Source: Pseudomonas orientalis
Lineage (GTDB): Bacteria; Pseudomonadota; Gammaproteobacteria; Pseudomonadales; Pseudomonadaceae
DNA: 64,000 nt
NCBI RefSeq assembly: GCF_022807995.1
Contig: NZ_CP094351.1
Location: forward strand, 5,193,501-5,257,500
Reading direction: 5' to 3'
The translations under genes and the position numbers were made by a program. Below are positions 35,217-43,698 of this stretch, in pieces. Under the pieces are notes generated by a model. The model was given only the letters and a program-made list of their open reading frames with translations. It searched no databases and was not told the DNA's origin. How positions within the stretch are numbered: position 1 is the stretch's first letter; each line of letters starts with the position of its first letter.

Positions 35217-36531
35217 GTGTTTGCGCCCGCTAGTGCTGGGCGCGCTGTTCCTGGGTGCCGCCTCGGCGCATGCCGCGGTGCAACAGCTGGATAAAGTCGC
35301 AGCCATCGTCGATAACGACGTGATCATGCAGAGCCAGCTGGACCAGCGGGTCAAGGAAGTTCAGCAGACCATCGCCAAGCGTGGCGGTGGCGTGCCGCCG
35401 ACCAGCGTCCTGGAACCCCAGGTGCTGGAGCGCCTGATCGTCGAAAACCTGCAACTGCAGATCGGCGAGCGTTCCGGCATCCGTATTTCGGACGAAGAAC
35501 TGAACCAGGCCGTCGGCACCATCGCTCAACGCAACAACATGAGCATCGATCAGTTCCGCGCGGCCCTGGCGCACGACGGCCTGTCCTATGAGGACGCACG
35601 TGACCAGATCAAGCGTGAAATGATCATCAGCCGTGTGCGCCAGCGTCGCGTAGCGGAGCGCGTGCAGGTGTCGGAGCAGGAAGTGAAGAACTTCCTGGCT
35701 TCGGACCTGGGCAAGATGCAACTCTCCGAAGAGCTGCACCTGGCCAATATCCTGATCCCGACACCGGACAGCGCCAACGCCGAGCAGCTCAACGCCGCCG
35801 CGGCCAAGACCCAGGCGATCTATGATCGCCTCAAGGCAGGCGCTGATTTCGCACAGATGGCAATTGCCCAGTCCGGCAGCGACAACGCGCTCGACGGTGG
35901 TGACATGGGCTGGCGTAAAGCCGCGCAACTGCCACCGCCGTTCGACCGTGAGCTGAGTGCGATGAGCGTGGGTGACATCACCCAACCGGCGCGTACCCCG
36001 GGCGGTTTTATCATCCTCAAGCTGCTCGGCAAGCGCGGCGGCGAGACCTCGCTGAAAGACGAAGTTCACGTTCGTCACATCCTGGTCAAGCCAAGCGAAA
36101 TCCGCACCGAGGCACAAACCAAGGAACTGGCGCAGAAGATCTATGACCGCATCGAAAGCGGTGAAGACTTCGCCACCCTGGCCAAGAGCTTTTCGGAAGA
36201 CCCAGGCTCGGCCCTCAACGGCGGCGACCTGAACTGGATCGACCCGAAAGCCCTGGTGCCCGAGTTCCAGCAGGTCATGGCCGATACGCCGCAAGGCGTG
36301 CTGTCCAAGCCGTTCAAGACTCAATACGGTTGGCATGTGCTGGAAGTCCTTGGCCGTCGCGCCACCGACAACACCAACCAGGCCCGTGAGCAACAAGCCC
36401 TGACCGTACTGCGCAACCGCAAGTACGACGAAGAGCTGCAAACCTGGTTGCGTCAAATCCGTGACGAAGCCTACGTAGAAAACAAGCTGCCGGCCGCCGA
36501 GCAAACAGGCACGGACCAGGCAGCCCAGTGA
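35197..36531 (+). CDS. surA: Periplasmic chaperone/peptidyl-prolyl isomerase SurA
   Basis: 444 residues. It guides outer-membrane barrel proteins, including LptD, to the BAM complex. The signal peptide is ~1-25 (VKTKLSECLRPLVL...AHA). The N-terminal chaperone core (VDNDVIMQSQLDQRV) is followed by two parvulin domains (LHLANILI..., VHVRHILVKPSEI...). The start is uncertain: GTG 35197 gives MKTKLSEC as in homologues, GTG 35191 and TTG 35179 are alternatives with AAGG at 35182. It overlaps the lptD end, and its stop overlaps pdxA by 4 bp. Confidence 0.93.
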   Translation: MKTKLSECLRPLVLGALFLGAASAHAAVQQLDKVAAIVDNDVIMQSQLDQRVKEVQQTIAKRGGGVPPTSVLEPQVLERLIVENLQLQIGERSGIRISDEELNQAVGTIAQRNNMSIDQFRAALAHDGLSYEDARDQIKREMIISRVRQRRVAERVQVSEQEVKNFLASDLGKMQLSEELHLANILIPTPDSANAEQLNAAAAKTQAIYDRLKAGADFAQMAIAQSGSDNALDGGDMGWRKAAQLPPPFDRELSAMSVGDITQPARTPGGFIILKLLGKRGGETSLKDEVHVRHILVKPSEIRTEAQTKELAQKIYDRIESGEDFATLAKSFSEDPGSALNGGDLNWIDPKALVPEFQQVMADTPQGVLSKPFKTQYGWHVLEVLGRRATDNTNQAREQQALTVLRNRKYDEELQTWLRQIRDEAYVENKLPAAEQTGTDQAAQ

Positions 36532-37517
36532 AACCCCAGCGTTTCGCGGTAACACCCGGCGAGCCGGCCGGCATTGGTCCAGACCTGTGCCTGCTGCTCG
36601 CCTCGCAAGCCCAGCCACACCCCCTGATTGCCATTACCAGCCGCGACCTGCTCCTTGAGCGGGCCGCGCAGCTGGGCGTGGCTGTCAACCTGCTGGATGT
36701 TGCGCCGGGCAACTGGCCCGACCTGCCGGCGCCGGCAGGCAGCCTGTATGTGTGGGACACCCCCCTGCACGCCAAGGTCGTTGCCGGGCAACTGGACAAG
36801 GCCAATGCAGCCTTTGTGCTGGAAACCCTGACCCGCGCCGGCCAAGGCTGCATCGACGGCGATTTCGCCGGCATGATCACCGCGCCGGTCCATAAAGGCG
36901 TGATCAACGAATCCGGTATCGCCTTCTCCGGCCATACCGAATTCCTGGCCGAACTCACCCATACCGAACAAGTCGTGATGATGCTGGCCACCCGTGGCCT
37001 TCGCGTCGCGCTGGTCACCACCCATCTGCCGCTGCGCGATATCGCCGACGCTATCACCGCCGAGCGCATAGAACGCGTCACGCGCATCCTGCACGCCGAC
37101 CTGCAACATAAATTCGGCATTGCCCAACCGCGCATCCTGGTCTGTGGGCTCAACCCCCACGCCGGTGAAGGCGGCCATTTGGGCCATGAAGAAATCGACA
37201 TCATTGAACCGACATTAGAGCGTCTGCGCCAGGAAGGCATGGACCTGCGCGGCCCGTTGCCTGCTGACACTCTGTTTACCCCCAAATATCTGGAGCACTG
37301 CGACGCAGTGCTGGCGATGTACCATGACCAAGGGCTGCCCGTGCTGAAATACAAAGGCTTCGGCGCCGCAGTCAACGTGACACTGGGCCTGCCGATCATC
37401 CGTACCTCCGTCGACCATGGCACTGCCCTGGACCTGGCGGGCAGCGGCAAGATTGATACCGGCAGCCTGCACGTGGCCCTGGAAACCGCCTATCAGATGG
37501 CCGAGACCCGTATATGA
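36528..37517 (+). CDS. pdxA: 4-hydroxythreonine-4-phosphate dehydrogenase
   Basis: 329 residues. NAD-dependent oxidation step of vitamin B6 (pyridoxal phosphate) synthesis. Metal-binding His patterns appear in SGHTEFLAEL and LGHEEID, and the substrate loop is MYHDQGLPVLK. ATG 36528 overlaps the surA stop by 4 bp; its stop overlaps rsmA by 4 bp. Part of the conserved surA-pdxA-rsmA-apaGH string. Confidence 0.98.
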   Translation: MKPQRFAVTPGEPAGIGPDLCLLLASQAQPHPLIAITSRDLLLERAAQLGVAVNLLDVAPGNWPDLPAPAGSLYVWDTPLHAKVVAGQLDKANAAFVLETLTRAGQGCIDGDFAGMITAPVHKGVINESGIAFSGHTEFLAELTHTEQVVMMLATRGLRVALVTTHLPLRDIADAITAERIERVTRILHADLQHKFGIAQPRILVCGLNPHAGEGGHLGHEEIDIIEPTLERLRQEGMDLRGPLPADTLFTPKYLEHCDAVLAMYHDQGLPVLKYKGFGAAVNVTLGLPIIRTSVDHGTALDLAGSGKIDTGSLHVALETAYQMAETRI

Positions 37518-38332
37518 CCGAGCATTACCAACACCGGGCGCGCAAGCGCTTCGGGCAAAACTTCCTGCACGACGCTGGCGTGATCGACCGCATCCTGCGC
37601 TCCATCCACGCCAAGCCCGACGACCGCTTGCTGGAAATCGGCCCGGGCCAGGGCGCATTGACCCAGGGCCTGCTGGCCAGTGGCGGTCAACTGGATGTGG
37701 TGGAACTGGACAAGGACCTGATCCCGATCCTCAACCAGCAGTTTGCCGACAAGCCCAACTTCAACCTGCATCAGGGCGATGCGCTGAAGTTCGACTTCAA
37801 CAGCCTCAACGCTGCGCCCAACAGCCTGCGCGTTGTCGGCAACCTGCCGTACAACATCTCCACACCGTTGATTTTCCATCTGCTGAACAACGCAGGGATC
37901 ATCCGCGACATGCACTTCATGCTGCAAAAAGAAGTGGTGGAGCGCCTCGCCGCAGGCCCGGGTGGCGGTGATTGGGGCCGTCTGTCGATCATGGTTCAGT
38001 ACCACTGCCGCGTCGAACACCTGTTCAACGTCGGCCCGGGCGCGTTCAACCCTCCGCCGAAGGTTGACTCGGCCATCGTGCGCCTGGTGCCGCATGCCGT
38101 ACTGCCGCACCCGGCCAAGGACCACAAACTGCTCGAGCGCGTGGTGCGCGAAGCGTTCAACCAACGCCGCAAGACCCTGCGCAACACGCTCAAGGCGCTG
38201 TTGAGCAACGCCGAGATCGAAGCCGCCGGCGTAGACGGAAGCTTGCGCCCCGAGCAACTGGACCTGGCCGCCTTCGTGCGCCTGGCCGACCAGTTGGCTA
38301 TCCAGCCTGCGCCAGCAGCAGAGCAGGTGTAA
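37514..38332 (+). CDS. rsmA: 16S rRNA dimethyladenosine transferase
   Basis: 272 residues. It dimethylates two adjacent adenines near the 3' end of 16S rRNA. The SAM-binding GPGQGALTQGL and catalytic NLPYNISTPL motifs are clear. It overlaps pdxA by 4 bp and is followed by a REPIN before apaG. Confidence 0.98.
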   Translation: MTEHYQHRARKRFGQNFLHDAGVIDRILRSIHAKPDDRLLEIGPGQGALTQGLLASGGQLDVVELDKDLIPILNQQFADKPNFNLHQGDALKFDFNSLNAAPNSLRVVGNLPYNISTPLIFHLLNNAGIIRDMHFMLQKEVVERLAAGPGGGDWGRLSIMVQYHCRVEHLFNVGPGAFNPPPKVDSAIVRLVPHAVLPHPAKDHKLLERVVREAFNQRRKTLRNTLKALLSNAEIEAAGVDGSLRPEQLDLAAFVRLADQLAIQPAPAAEQV

Positions 38333-38337
38333 GGACA

Positions 38338-38430
38338 AATGTGGGAGGGGGCTTGCCCCCGATGAGGTTGTGTCAGTGCAGGAAGGTTTAACTGAACCAC
38401 CGCTATCGGGGGCAAGCCCCCTCCCACACT
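38338..38430. repeat. REPIN between rsmA and apaG
   Basis: Same family as 16668-16760. The left arm lacks the inner GATAGC (reads GATGAG), so the arms pair only over about 20 bp. It starts 5 bp after the rsmA stop, inside an otherwise continuous operon string. Confidence 0.92.
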
Positions 38431-38534
38431 TGAACCCCTGTCATACCCGACAGCATGTCTGGCCTAGTGCCCACCTCTTGGCCTAGACTGATCCGCATCT
38501 GCTGTCCTCCGCTTTTGCTTTTAAGGCCTCTTGC

Positions 38535-38915
38535 ATGTCCGATCCTCGCTACCAGATCGACGTCAGCGTCGTCACCCGCTTCCTGGCGGACCAATCGCAA
38601 CCTGAACTCAACCGCTTTGCCTTTGCCTACACCATCACGGTGAAAAACAACGGGCTGGTGCCGGCCAAGTTGCTGTCGCGCCACTGGGTGATCACCGACG
38701 GCGATGGTCAAGTTGAAGAAGTCCGCGGTGCGGGCGTTGTCGGCCAGCAACCCTTGATCGACATCGGCGCCAGCCACACCTACAGCAGCGGAACGGTGAT
38801 GACCTCCAAGGTCGGCACCATGCAGGGCTCGTATCAGATGAAAGCCACCGATGGCCACGTGTTCGACGCCACGATCAAGCCCTTCCGCCTCGCGGTGCCC
38901 GGAGCCCTGCACTGA
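38535..38915 (+). CDS. apaG: ApaG protein
   Basis: 126 residues of an immunoglobulin-like beta fold (DUF525). A Co2+/Mg2+ efflux role was once proposed in Salmonella, but the true biochemical function is unclear; it binds pyrophosphate-type ligands in some structures. The hallmarks RHWVITDGDG and SSGTVMTSKVGTMQGSYQM are present. Its TGA overlaps the apaH ATG by one base (TGATG). Confidence 0.95.
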   Translation: MSDPRYQIDVSVVTRFLADQSQPELNRFAFAYTITVKNNGLVPAKLLSRHWVITDGDGQVEEVRGAGVVGQQPLIDIGASHTYSSGTVMTSKVGTMQGSYQMKATDGHVFDATIKPFRLAVPGALH

Positions 38916-39766
38916 TGGCGACGTACGCGGTCGGTGACCTGCAAGGGTGCCTGGAGCCCCTCAAGTGCCTGCTGGAGCAGGTCGCCTTTGATCCCGCGAA
39001 CGATCGCCTGTGGCTGGTCGGCGATCTGGTCAACCGTGGCCCGCAGTCGCTGGAAACCCTGCGCTACCTCTATAACCTGCGCGACTCGCTGGTCTGCGTG
39101 CTGGGCAACCATGACCTGCACCTGCTCGCGGCCGGCCATAACATCGAGCGCCTGAAAAAAGGCGACACCCTGCGCGAAATCCTCGAAGCACCGGACCGGG
39201 CCGAACTGCTGGAATGGTTGCGCCGGCAAAAGCTCATGCACTACGACGAGGCTCGCAACATCGCCCTGGTCCATGCCGGCATCCCACCGCAATGGACCTT
39301 GAAGAAAGCCCTCAAGTGCGCCGCCGAAGTCGAAAGCGCCCTGGCCGATGACAACCAGTACACCGCCTTCCTCGACGGCATGTATGGCAACGAGCCGGTG
39401 AAGTGGGACAACGACCTCACCGGCGTCGCCCGCCTGAGAGTGATCACCAACTACTTCACGCGCATGCGCTTCTGCACGGCGGAGGGCAAGCTGGACCTCA
39501 AGAGCAAGGAAGGCGCCGACACTGCCCTGCCCGGCTATAAGCCCTGGTTTGCGCACACGGAACGCAAAGCCCGCGACACGCAGATCATCTTCGGCCACTG
39601 GGCCGCCCTTGAAGGCAAATGCGACGAACCCGGCGTGTTCGCCCTCGACACCGGCTGCGTGTGGGGCGGCGCCATGACCCTGATGAACATCGACACTGGC
39701 GAGCGCATCAGTTGCCAGTGTGAATCCCCTGCATCCACTACACAGACGGCCGCCGCCAAGCCCTAG
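38915..39766 (+). CDS. apaH: Symmetrical bis(5'-nucleosyl)-tetraphosphatase
   Basis: 283 residues. It splits Ap4A to two ADP and can remove Np4 caps from RNA. A metallophosphatase with the metal-binding motifs GDLQGC, GDLVNRGP and GNHDLHLL and a GHWAALEG block. It starts inside the apaG stop and is followed 9 bp later by glpE. Confidence 0.97.
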   Translation: MATYAVGDLQGCLEPLKCLLEQVAFDPANDRLWLVGDLVNRGPQSLETLRYLYNLRDSLVCVLGNHDLHLLAAGHNIERLKKGDTLREILEAPDRAELLEWLRRQKLMHYDEARNIALVHAGIPPQWTLKKALKCAAEVESALADDNQYTAFLDGMYGNEPVKWDNDLTGVARLRVITNYFTRMRFCTAEGKLDLKSKEGADTALPGYKPWFAHTERKARDTQIIFGHWAALEGKCDEPGVFALDTGCVWGGAMTLMNIDTGERISCQCESPASTTQTAAAKP

Positions 39767-39775
39767 GAGCCCGCC

Positions 39776-40105
39776 ATGAGCGAATTCAAACGTATCCCTC
39801 CCGAACACGCCCAGGCCCTGCGCGAGCAAGGCGCCGTGGTCGTCGATATCCGTGACCAGCCGACTTACGCTGCGGGCCACATTGCCGGCGCCCAGCATCT
39901 GGACAACGTCAATATCGCCGACTTCATCCGCGCTGCCGACCTCGACGCGCCAGTGATCGTGGCGTGCTACCACGGTAATTCCAGCCAAAGCGCCGCAGCC
40001 TATCTGATCAGCCAGGGCTTCTCCGACGTTTATAGCCTGGACGGCGGCTTTGAGCTGTGGCGTGCGACCTATCCCGCGGAAATTTCTGCAGGCGATTCGC
40101 AATAA
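39776..40105 (+). CDS. glpE: Thiosulfate sulfurtransferase GlpE
   Basis: 109 residues, single rhodanese domain. It moves sulfur from thiosulfate to cyanide or a thiol acceptor. Active-site loop CYHGNSSQ with the catalytic Cys. GGAG precedes the ATG. Last gene of the surA-to-glpE string; a GC stem (TGCGCCGTT/AACGGCGCA at 40145-40169) follows without a T-run. Confidence 0.95.
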   Translation: MSEFKRIPPEHAQALREQGAVVVDIRDQPTYAAGHIAGAQHLDNVNIADFIRAADLDAPVIVACYHGNSSQSAAAYLISQGFSDVYSLDGGFELWRATYPAEISAGDSQ

Positions 40106-40193
40106 TTTTTTTCACACCCCGCTACCCCGCGTGACGCTTGGGCTTGCGCCGTTTCTGACGAACGGCGCAGTCAAACTAATTACGTATCGCGCC

Positions 40194-40224
40194 TTGACCT
40201 CCCCGATTCCGAACTATCCTTAAG
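40194..40224 (+). promoter_or_regulatory. Possible stationary-phase-type promoter for the PrkA kinase gene
   Basis: TTGACC (40194-40199) and CTATCCTTAA (40214-40223) are separated by about 14-15 bp. The C before TATCCT and the trailing TAA resemble promoters read by RpoS. It is 165 bp ahead of the gene. Read by eye only. The rest of 40106-40390 shows no gene. Confidence 0.35.
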
Positions 40225-40390
40225 CGCAGGCCATCCAAATCAGGGGAGAGCCGGTACACCGGCGCGCGGGTCATCGGTAACGTTTCAGGGTGTTCTGGGG
40301 GGAAAACAGCCATTGGCGAACGTCAGTGGCTGCCAGCATCGACTGATAGATCCGGCGTCGGCTCCACGTATCGAGCGAGGTGACGACGTC

Positions 40391-42313
40391 ATGAGTATCT
40401 TTAGCCACTTCCAACAACGTTTCGAGTCCACACAGCAGGAAGAACTCACGCTTCAAGAGTATCTCGAGCTGTGCAAACGGGACCGCAGTACCTATGCGTC
40501 TGCCGCCGAACGCCTGCTGCTGGCGATCGGCGAGCCGGAGCTGGTAGACACCTCGAACAATTCGCGCCTGTCGCGGATATTCTCCAACAAGGTGATCCGG
40601 CGTTACCCGGCCTTTGAAGACTTCCACGGCATGGAAGAATGCATCGACCAGATCGTCTCCTACTTCCGCCACGCCGCCCAGGGCCTGGAAGAGAAGAAAC
40701 AGATCCTCTACCTGCTCGGCCCCGTTGGCGGCGGCAAGTCGTCCCTGGCCGAAAAGCTCAAGCAGCTGATCGAAAAAGTGCCCTTCTACGCGATCAAGGG
40801 TTCGCCGGTGTTCGAGTCGCCCCTGGGCCTGTTCAACGCCACCGAAGACGGTGCGATCCTCGAAGAAGACTTCGGCATTCCACGGCGCTACCTCAATACC
40901 ATCATGTCGCCCTGGGCCACCAAGCGCCTGGCCGAGTTCGGCGGCGATATCAGCCAGTTCCGCGTGGTCAAGCTCTACCCGTCGATCCTCAACCAGATCG
41001 GCGTCGCCAAGACCGAGCCGGGCGACGAGAACAACCAGGACATTTCGGCGCTGGTGGGTAAGGTCGATATCCGCAAACTGGAAGAATTCCCGCAGAACGA
41101 CGCCGACGCCTACAGCTACTCGGGCGCGCTGTGCCGGGCCAACCAGGGCCTGATGGAGTTCGTGGAGATGTTCAAGGCGCCGATCAAGGTGCTGCACCCA
41201 CTGCTCACGGCCACCCAGGAAGGTAACTACAACAGTACCGAAGGCCTGGGCGCGATTCCGTTCACCGGGATCCTGCTGGCGCACTCCAACGAATCGGAAT
41301 GGCACACCTTCCGCAACAACAAGAACAACGAAGCCTTCATCGACCGCATCTACATCGTCAAGGTGCCGTACTGCCTGCGGGTCAGCGATGAAATCAAGAT
41401 CTACGACAAGTTGCTGTTCAACAGCTCGCTGGCCAAGGCCCATTGCGCACCCGACACCCTGAAGATGCTTGCCCAGTTCACCGTGCTGTCGCGCCTCAAG
41501 GAGCCGGAGAACTCCAATATCTACTCGAAGATGCGCGTGTACGATGGCGAAAACCTCAAGGACACCGATCCCAAGGCCAAATCCATCCAGGAATACCGTG
41601 ACACGGCGGGCGTCGATGAAGGCATGAACGGCCTGTCGACGCGCTTCGCATTCAAGATTCTGTCCAAGGTCTTCAACTTCGACCCCCACGAGATCGCCGC
41701 CAACCCGGTGCACCTGCTCTACGTGCTGGAGCAGCAGATCGAACAGGAGCAGTTCCAGGCCGAAACCCGCGAACGCTATCTGCGCTTCCTCAAGGAATAC
41801 CTGGCGCCGCGCTATATCGAATTCATCGGCAAGGAAATCCAGACCGCCTACCTGGAGTCCTACAGCGAGTACGGCCAGAACATCTTTGACCGCTACGTGC
41901 TGTACGCCGACTTCTGGATTCAGGATCAGGAATACCGCGACCCCGAAACCGGCGAAATCCTCAACCGCGTGGCGCTCAACGAGGAGCTGGAAAAGATCGA
42001 AAAACCCGCTGGCATCAGCAATCCGAAGGATTTCCGCAACGAAATCGTCAACTTTGTGCTGCGCGCCCGTGCCAACAACAACGGCAAGAACCCGACCTGG
42101 CTCAGCTACGAGAAGCTGCGGGTGGTGATCGAGAAGAAAATGTTCTCCAACACCGAGGATCTGCTGCCGGTTATCAGCTTCAACGCCAAGGCGAGCAAAG
42201 AGGATCAGCAAAAACACAACGACTTCGTCACACGCATGGTCGAGCGCGGCTACACCGACAAACAGGTACGACTGCTCTCCGAGTGGTACCTGCGGGTGCG
42301 CAAATCGCAGTAA
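40391..42313 (+). CDS. yeaG: PrkA-family serine protein kinase (YeaG)
   Basis: 640 residues. N-terminal AAA-type domain with Walker A LGPVGGGKSSL and a C-terminal PrkA kinase-like domain (LRVRKS end). In E. coli, YeaG works with YeaH in stationary phase and nutrient stress. The start is ATG 40391 (MSIFSHFQQRF); a frame open from 40313 is noncoding in homologues. First of three genes with yeaH and a SpoVR-like gene, 113 bp upstream of yeaH. Confidence 0.96.
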   Translation: MSIFSHFQQRFESTQQEELTLQEYLELCKRDRSTYASAAERLLLAIGEPELVDTSNNSRLSRIFSNKVIRRYPAFEDFHGMEECIDQIVSYFRHAAQGLEEKKQILYLLGPVGGGKSSLAEKLKQLIEKVPFYAIKGSPVFESPLGLFNATEDGAILEEDFGIPRRYLNTIMSPWATKRLAEFGGDISQFRVVKLYPSILNQIGVAKTEPGDENNQDISALVGKVDIRKLEEFPQNDADAYSYSGALCRANQGLMEFVEMFKAPIKVLHPLLTATQEGNYNSTEGLGAIPFTGILLAHSNESEWHTFRNNKNNEAFIDRIYIVKVPYCLRVSDEIKIYDKLLFNSSLAKAHCAPDTLKMLAQFTVLSRLKEPENSNIYSKMRVYDGENLKDTDPKAKSIQEYRDTAGVDEGMNGLSTRFAFKILSKVFNFDPHEIAANPVHLLYVLEQQIEQEQFQAETRERYLRFLKEYLAPRYIEFIGKEIQTAYLESYSEYGQNIFDRYVLYADFWIQDQEYRDPETGEILNRVALNEELEKIEKPAGISNPKDFRNEIVNFVLRARANNNGKNPTWLSYEKLRVVIEKKMFSNTEDLLPVISFNAKASKEDQQKHNDFVTRMVERGYTDKQVRLLSEWYLRVRKSQ

Positions 42314-42330
42314 GGCAGCGACAGGTGCTC

Positions 42331-42355
42331 ACTGCCAGGCATTGCGCCTGGCAGT
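42331..42355 (+). other. Strong hairpin between yeaG and yeaH
   Basis: A perfect 10-bp stem (ACTGCCAGGC / GCCTGGCAGT) around ATTGC with no T-run. It may stabilise the yeaG mRNA end or set unequal expression of the two genes. A partial AGCTTC/GAAGCT element follows (42371-42397). Confidence 0.6.
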
Positions 42356-42426
42356 CGACCGCTTGTCCTTAAGCTTCCAGCTCGCGGCTTGAAGCTTGTA
42401 ACGTGAAGCTGCCCGGAGGGCTCCCC

Positions 42427-43698
42427 ATGAGCTATGTGATCGACCGACGCCTCAATGGCAAGAACAAGAGCACGGTAAACCGCCAGCGTTTCCTGCGGCG
42501 TTACCGTGACCATATCAAAAAGGCGGTGGAAGAGGCCGTCAGCCGCCGTTCCATCACCGACATGGAACATGGCGAACAAATCAGCATTCCCGGACGCGAC
42601 ATCGACGAACCCGTGCTGCACCACGGCCGGGGCGGCAAGCAGACGGTGGTGCATCCCGGCAACAAGGAATTCACCACGGGTGAACACATTGCACGTCCTC
42701 AAGGGGGCGGTGGCGGCAAGGGCGCGGGCAAGGCCGGTAACTCCGGCGAAGGCATGGACGAATTTGTGTTCCAGATCACCCAGGAGGAATTTCTCGAATT
42801 CATGTTCGAGGACCTGGAACTGCCCAACCTGGTCAAGCGCAACCTGACCGGCACCGACACCTTCAAGACCGTACGCGCGGGTATCAGCAACGAGGGTAAC
42901 CCGTCGCGTATCAACATCATCCGCACCCTGCGCTCAGCCCATGCCCGACGCATCGCCCTGTCAGGCAGCAGCCGGGCAAAACTCAAGCAGGCCAAGGAAG
43001 AGTGGGCGCGCTTGAAGCGCGAAGAACCGGACAACTTCGGCGATATCCAGGAAATAGAGGGCGAAATCGAGAAACTCAGCGCGCGCATTCATCGCGTGCC
43101 GTTCCTCGATACCTTCGACTTGAAATACAACCTGCTGGTCAAACAACCCAACCCCAGCTCCAAGGCCGTAATGTTCTGCCTGATGGACGTGTCCGGCTCC
43201 ATGACCCAGGCCACCAAGGACATCGCCAAGCGTTTCTTTATCCTGCTGTACCTGTTCTTGAAGCGGAACTACGACAAGATCGATGTGGTGTTTATCCGCC
43301 ATCACACCAGCGCCCGGGAAGTGGACGAAGAGGAATTCTTCTACTCGCGGGAAACCGGCGGCACCATCGTCTCAAGCGCCCTGAAGTTGATGCAGGAAAT
43401 CATGGCTGAGCGCTACCCGGCCAATGAGTGGAATATCTATGCGGCCCAGGCTTCCGACGGTGATAACTGGAACGACGATTCGCCGATCTGCCGCGATATC
43501 CTGATCAACCAGATCATGCCTTTCGTGCAGTACTACACCTACGTCGAAATTACCCCCCGTGAGCATCAGGCGCTGTGGTTCGAATACGAGCGCATCGGCG
43601 ATGCCTTCGCCGACACGTTCGCCCAGCAGCAACTGGTCTCGGCCGGCGATATCTACCCGGTCTTCCGTGAACTCTTCCAGCGCAGGTTAGTGACATGA
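42427..43698 (+). CDS. yeaH: YeaH/YhbH family protein (DUF444, von Willebrand-like)
   Basis: 423 residues. An N-terminal basic region (IDRRLNGKNKSTVNRQRFL), a glycine-rich linker (GGGGGKGAGKAGNSGEG, residues ~97-115) and a C-terminal VWA-like domain with the metal site motif MDVSGSMTQ. The partner of the PrkA kinase in Bacillus and enteric bacteria; function is unclear but tied to stress. ATG 42427 follows GGAGGG. Overlaps the SpoVR gene by 4 bp. Confidence 0.95.
   Translation: MSYVIDRRLNGKNKSTVNRQRFLRRYRDHIKKAVEEAVSRRSITDMEHGEQISIPGRDIDEPVLHHGRGGKQTVVHPGNKEFTTGEHIARPQGGGGGKGAGKAGNSGEGMDEFVFQITQEEFLEFMFEDLELPNLVKRNLTGTDTFKTVRAGISNEGNPSRINIIRTLRSAHARRIALSGSSRAKLKQAKEEWARLKREEPDNFGDIQEIEGEIEKLSARIHRVPFLDTFDLKYNLLVKQPNPSSKAVMFCLMDVSGSMTQATKDIAKRFFILLYLFLKRNYDKIDVVFIRHHTSAREVDEEEFFYSRETGGTIVSSALKLMQEIMAERYPANEWNIYAAQASDGDNWNDDSPICRDILINQIMPFVQYYTYVEITPREHQALWFEYERIGDAFADTFAQQQLVSAGDIYPVFRELFQRRLVT

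Noticed and set aside
40271..42217. A 648-codon minus-strand open frame over the PrkA kinase gene
   Set aside because: Fully antisense to yeaG with no recognisable domain or ribosome-binding site.
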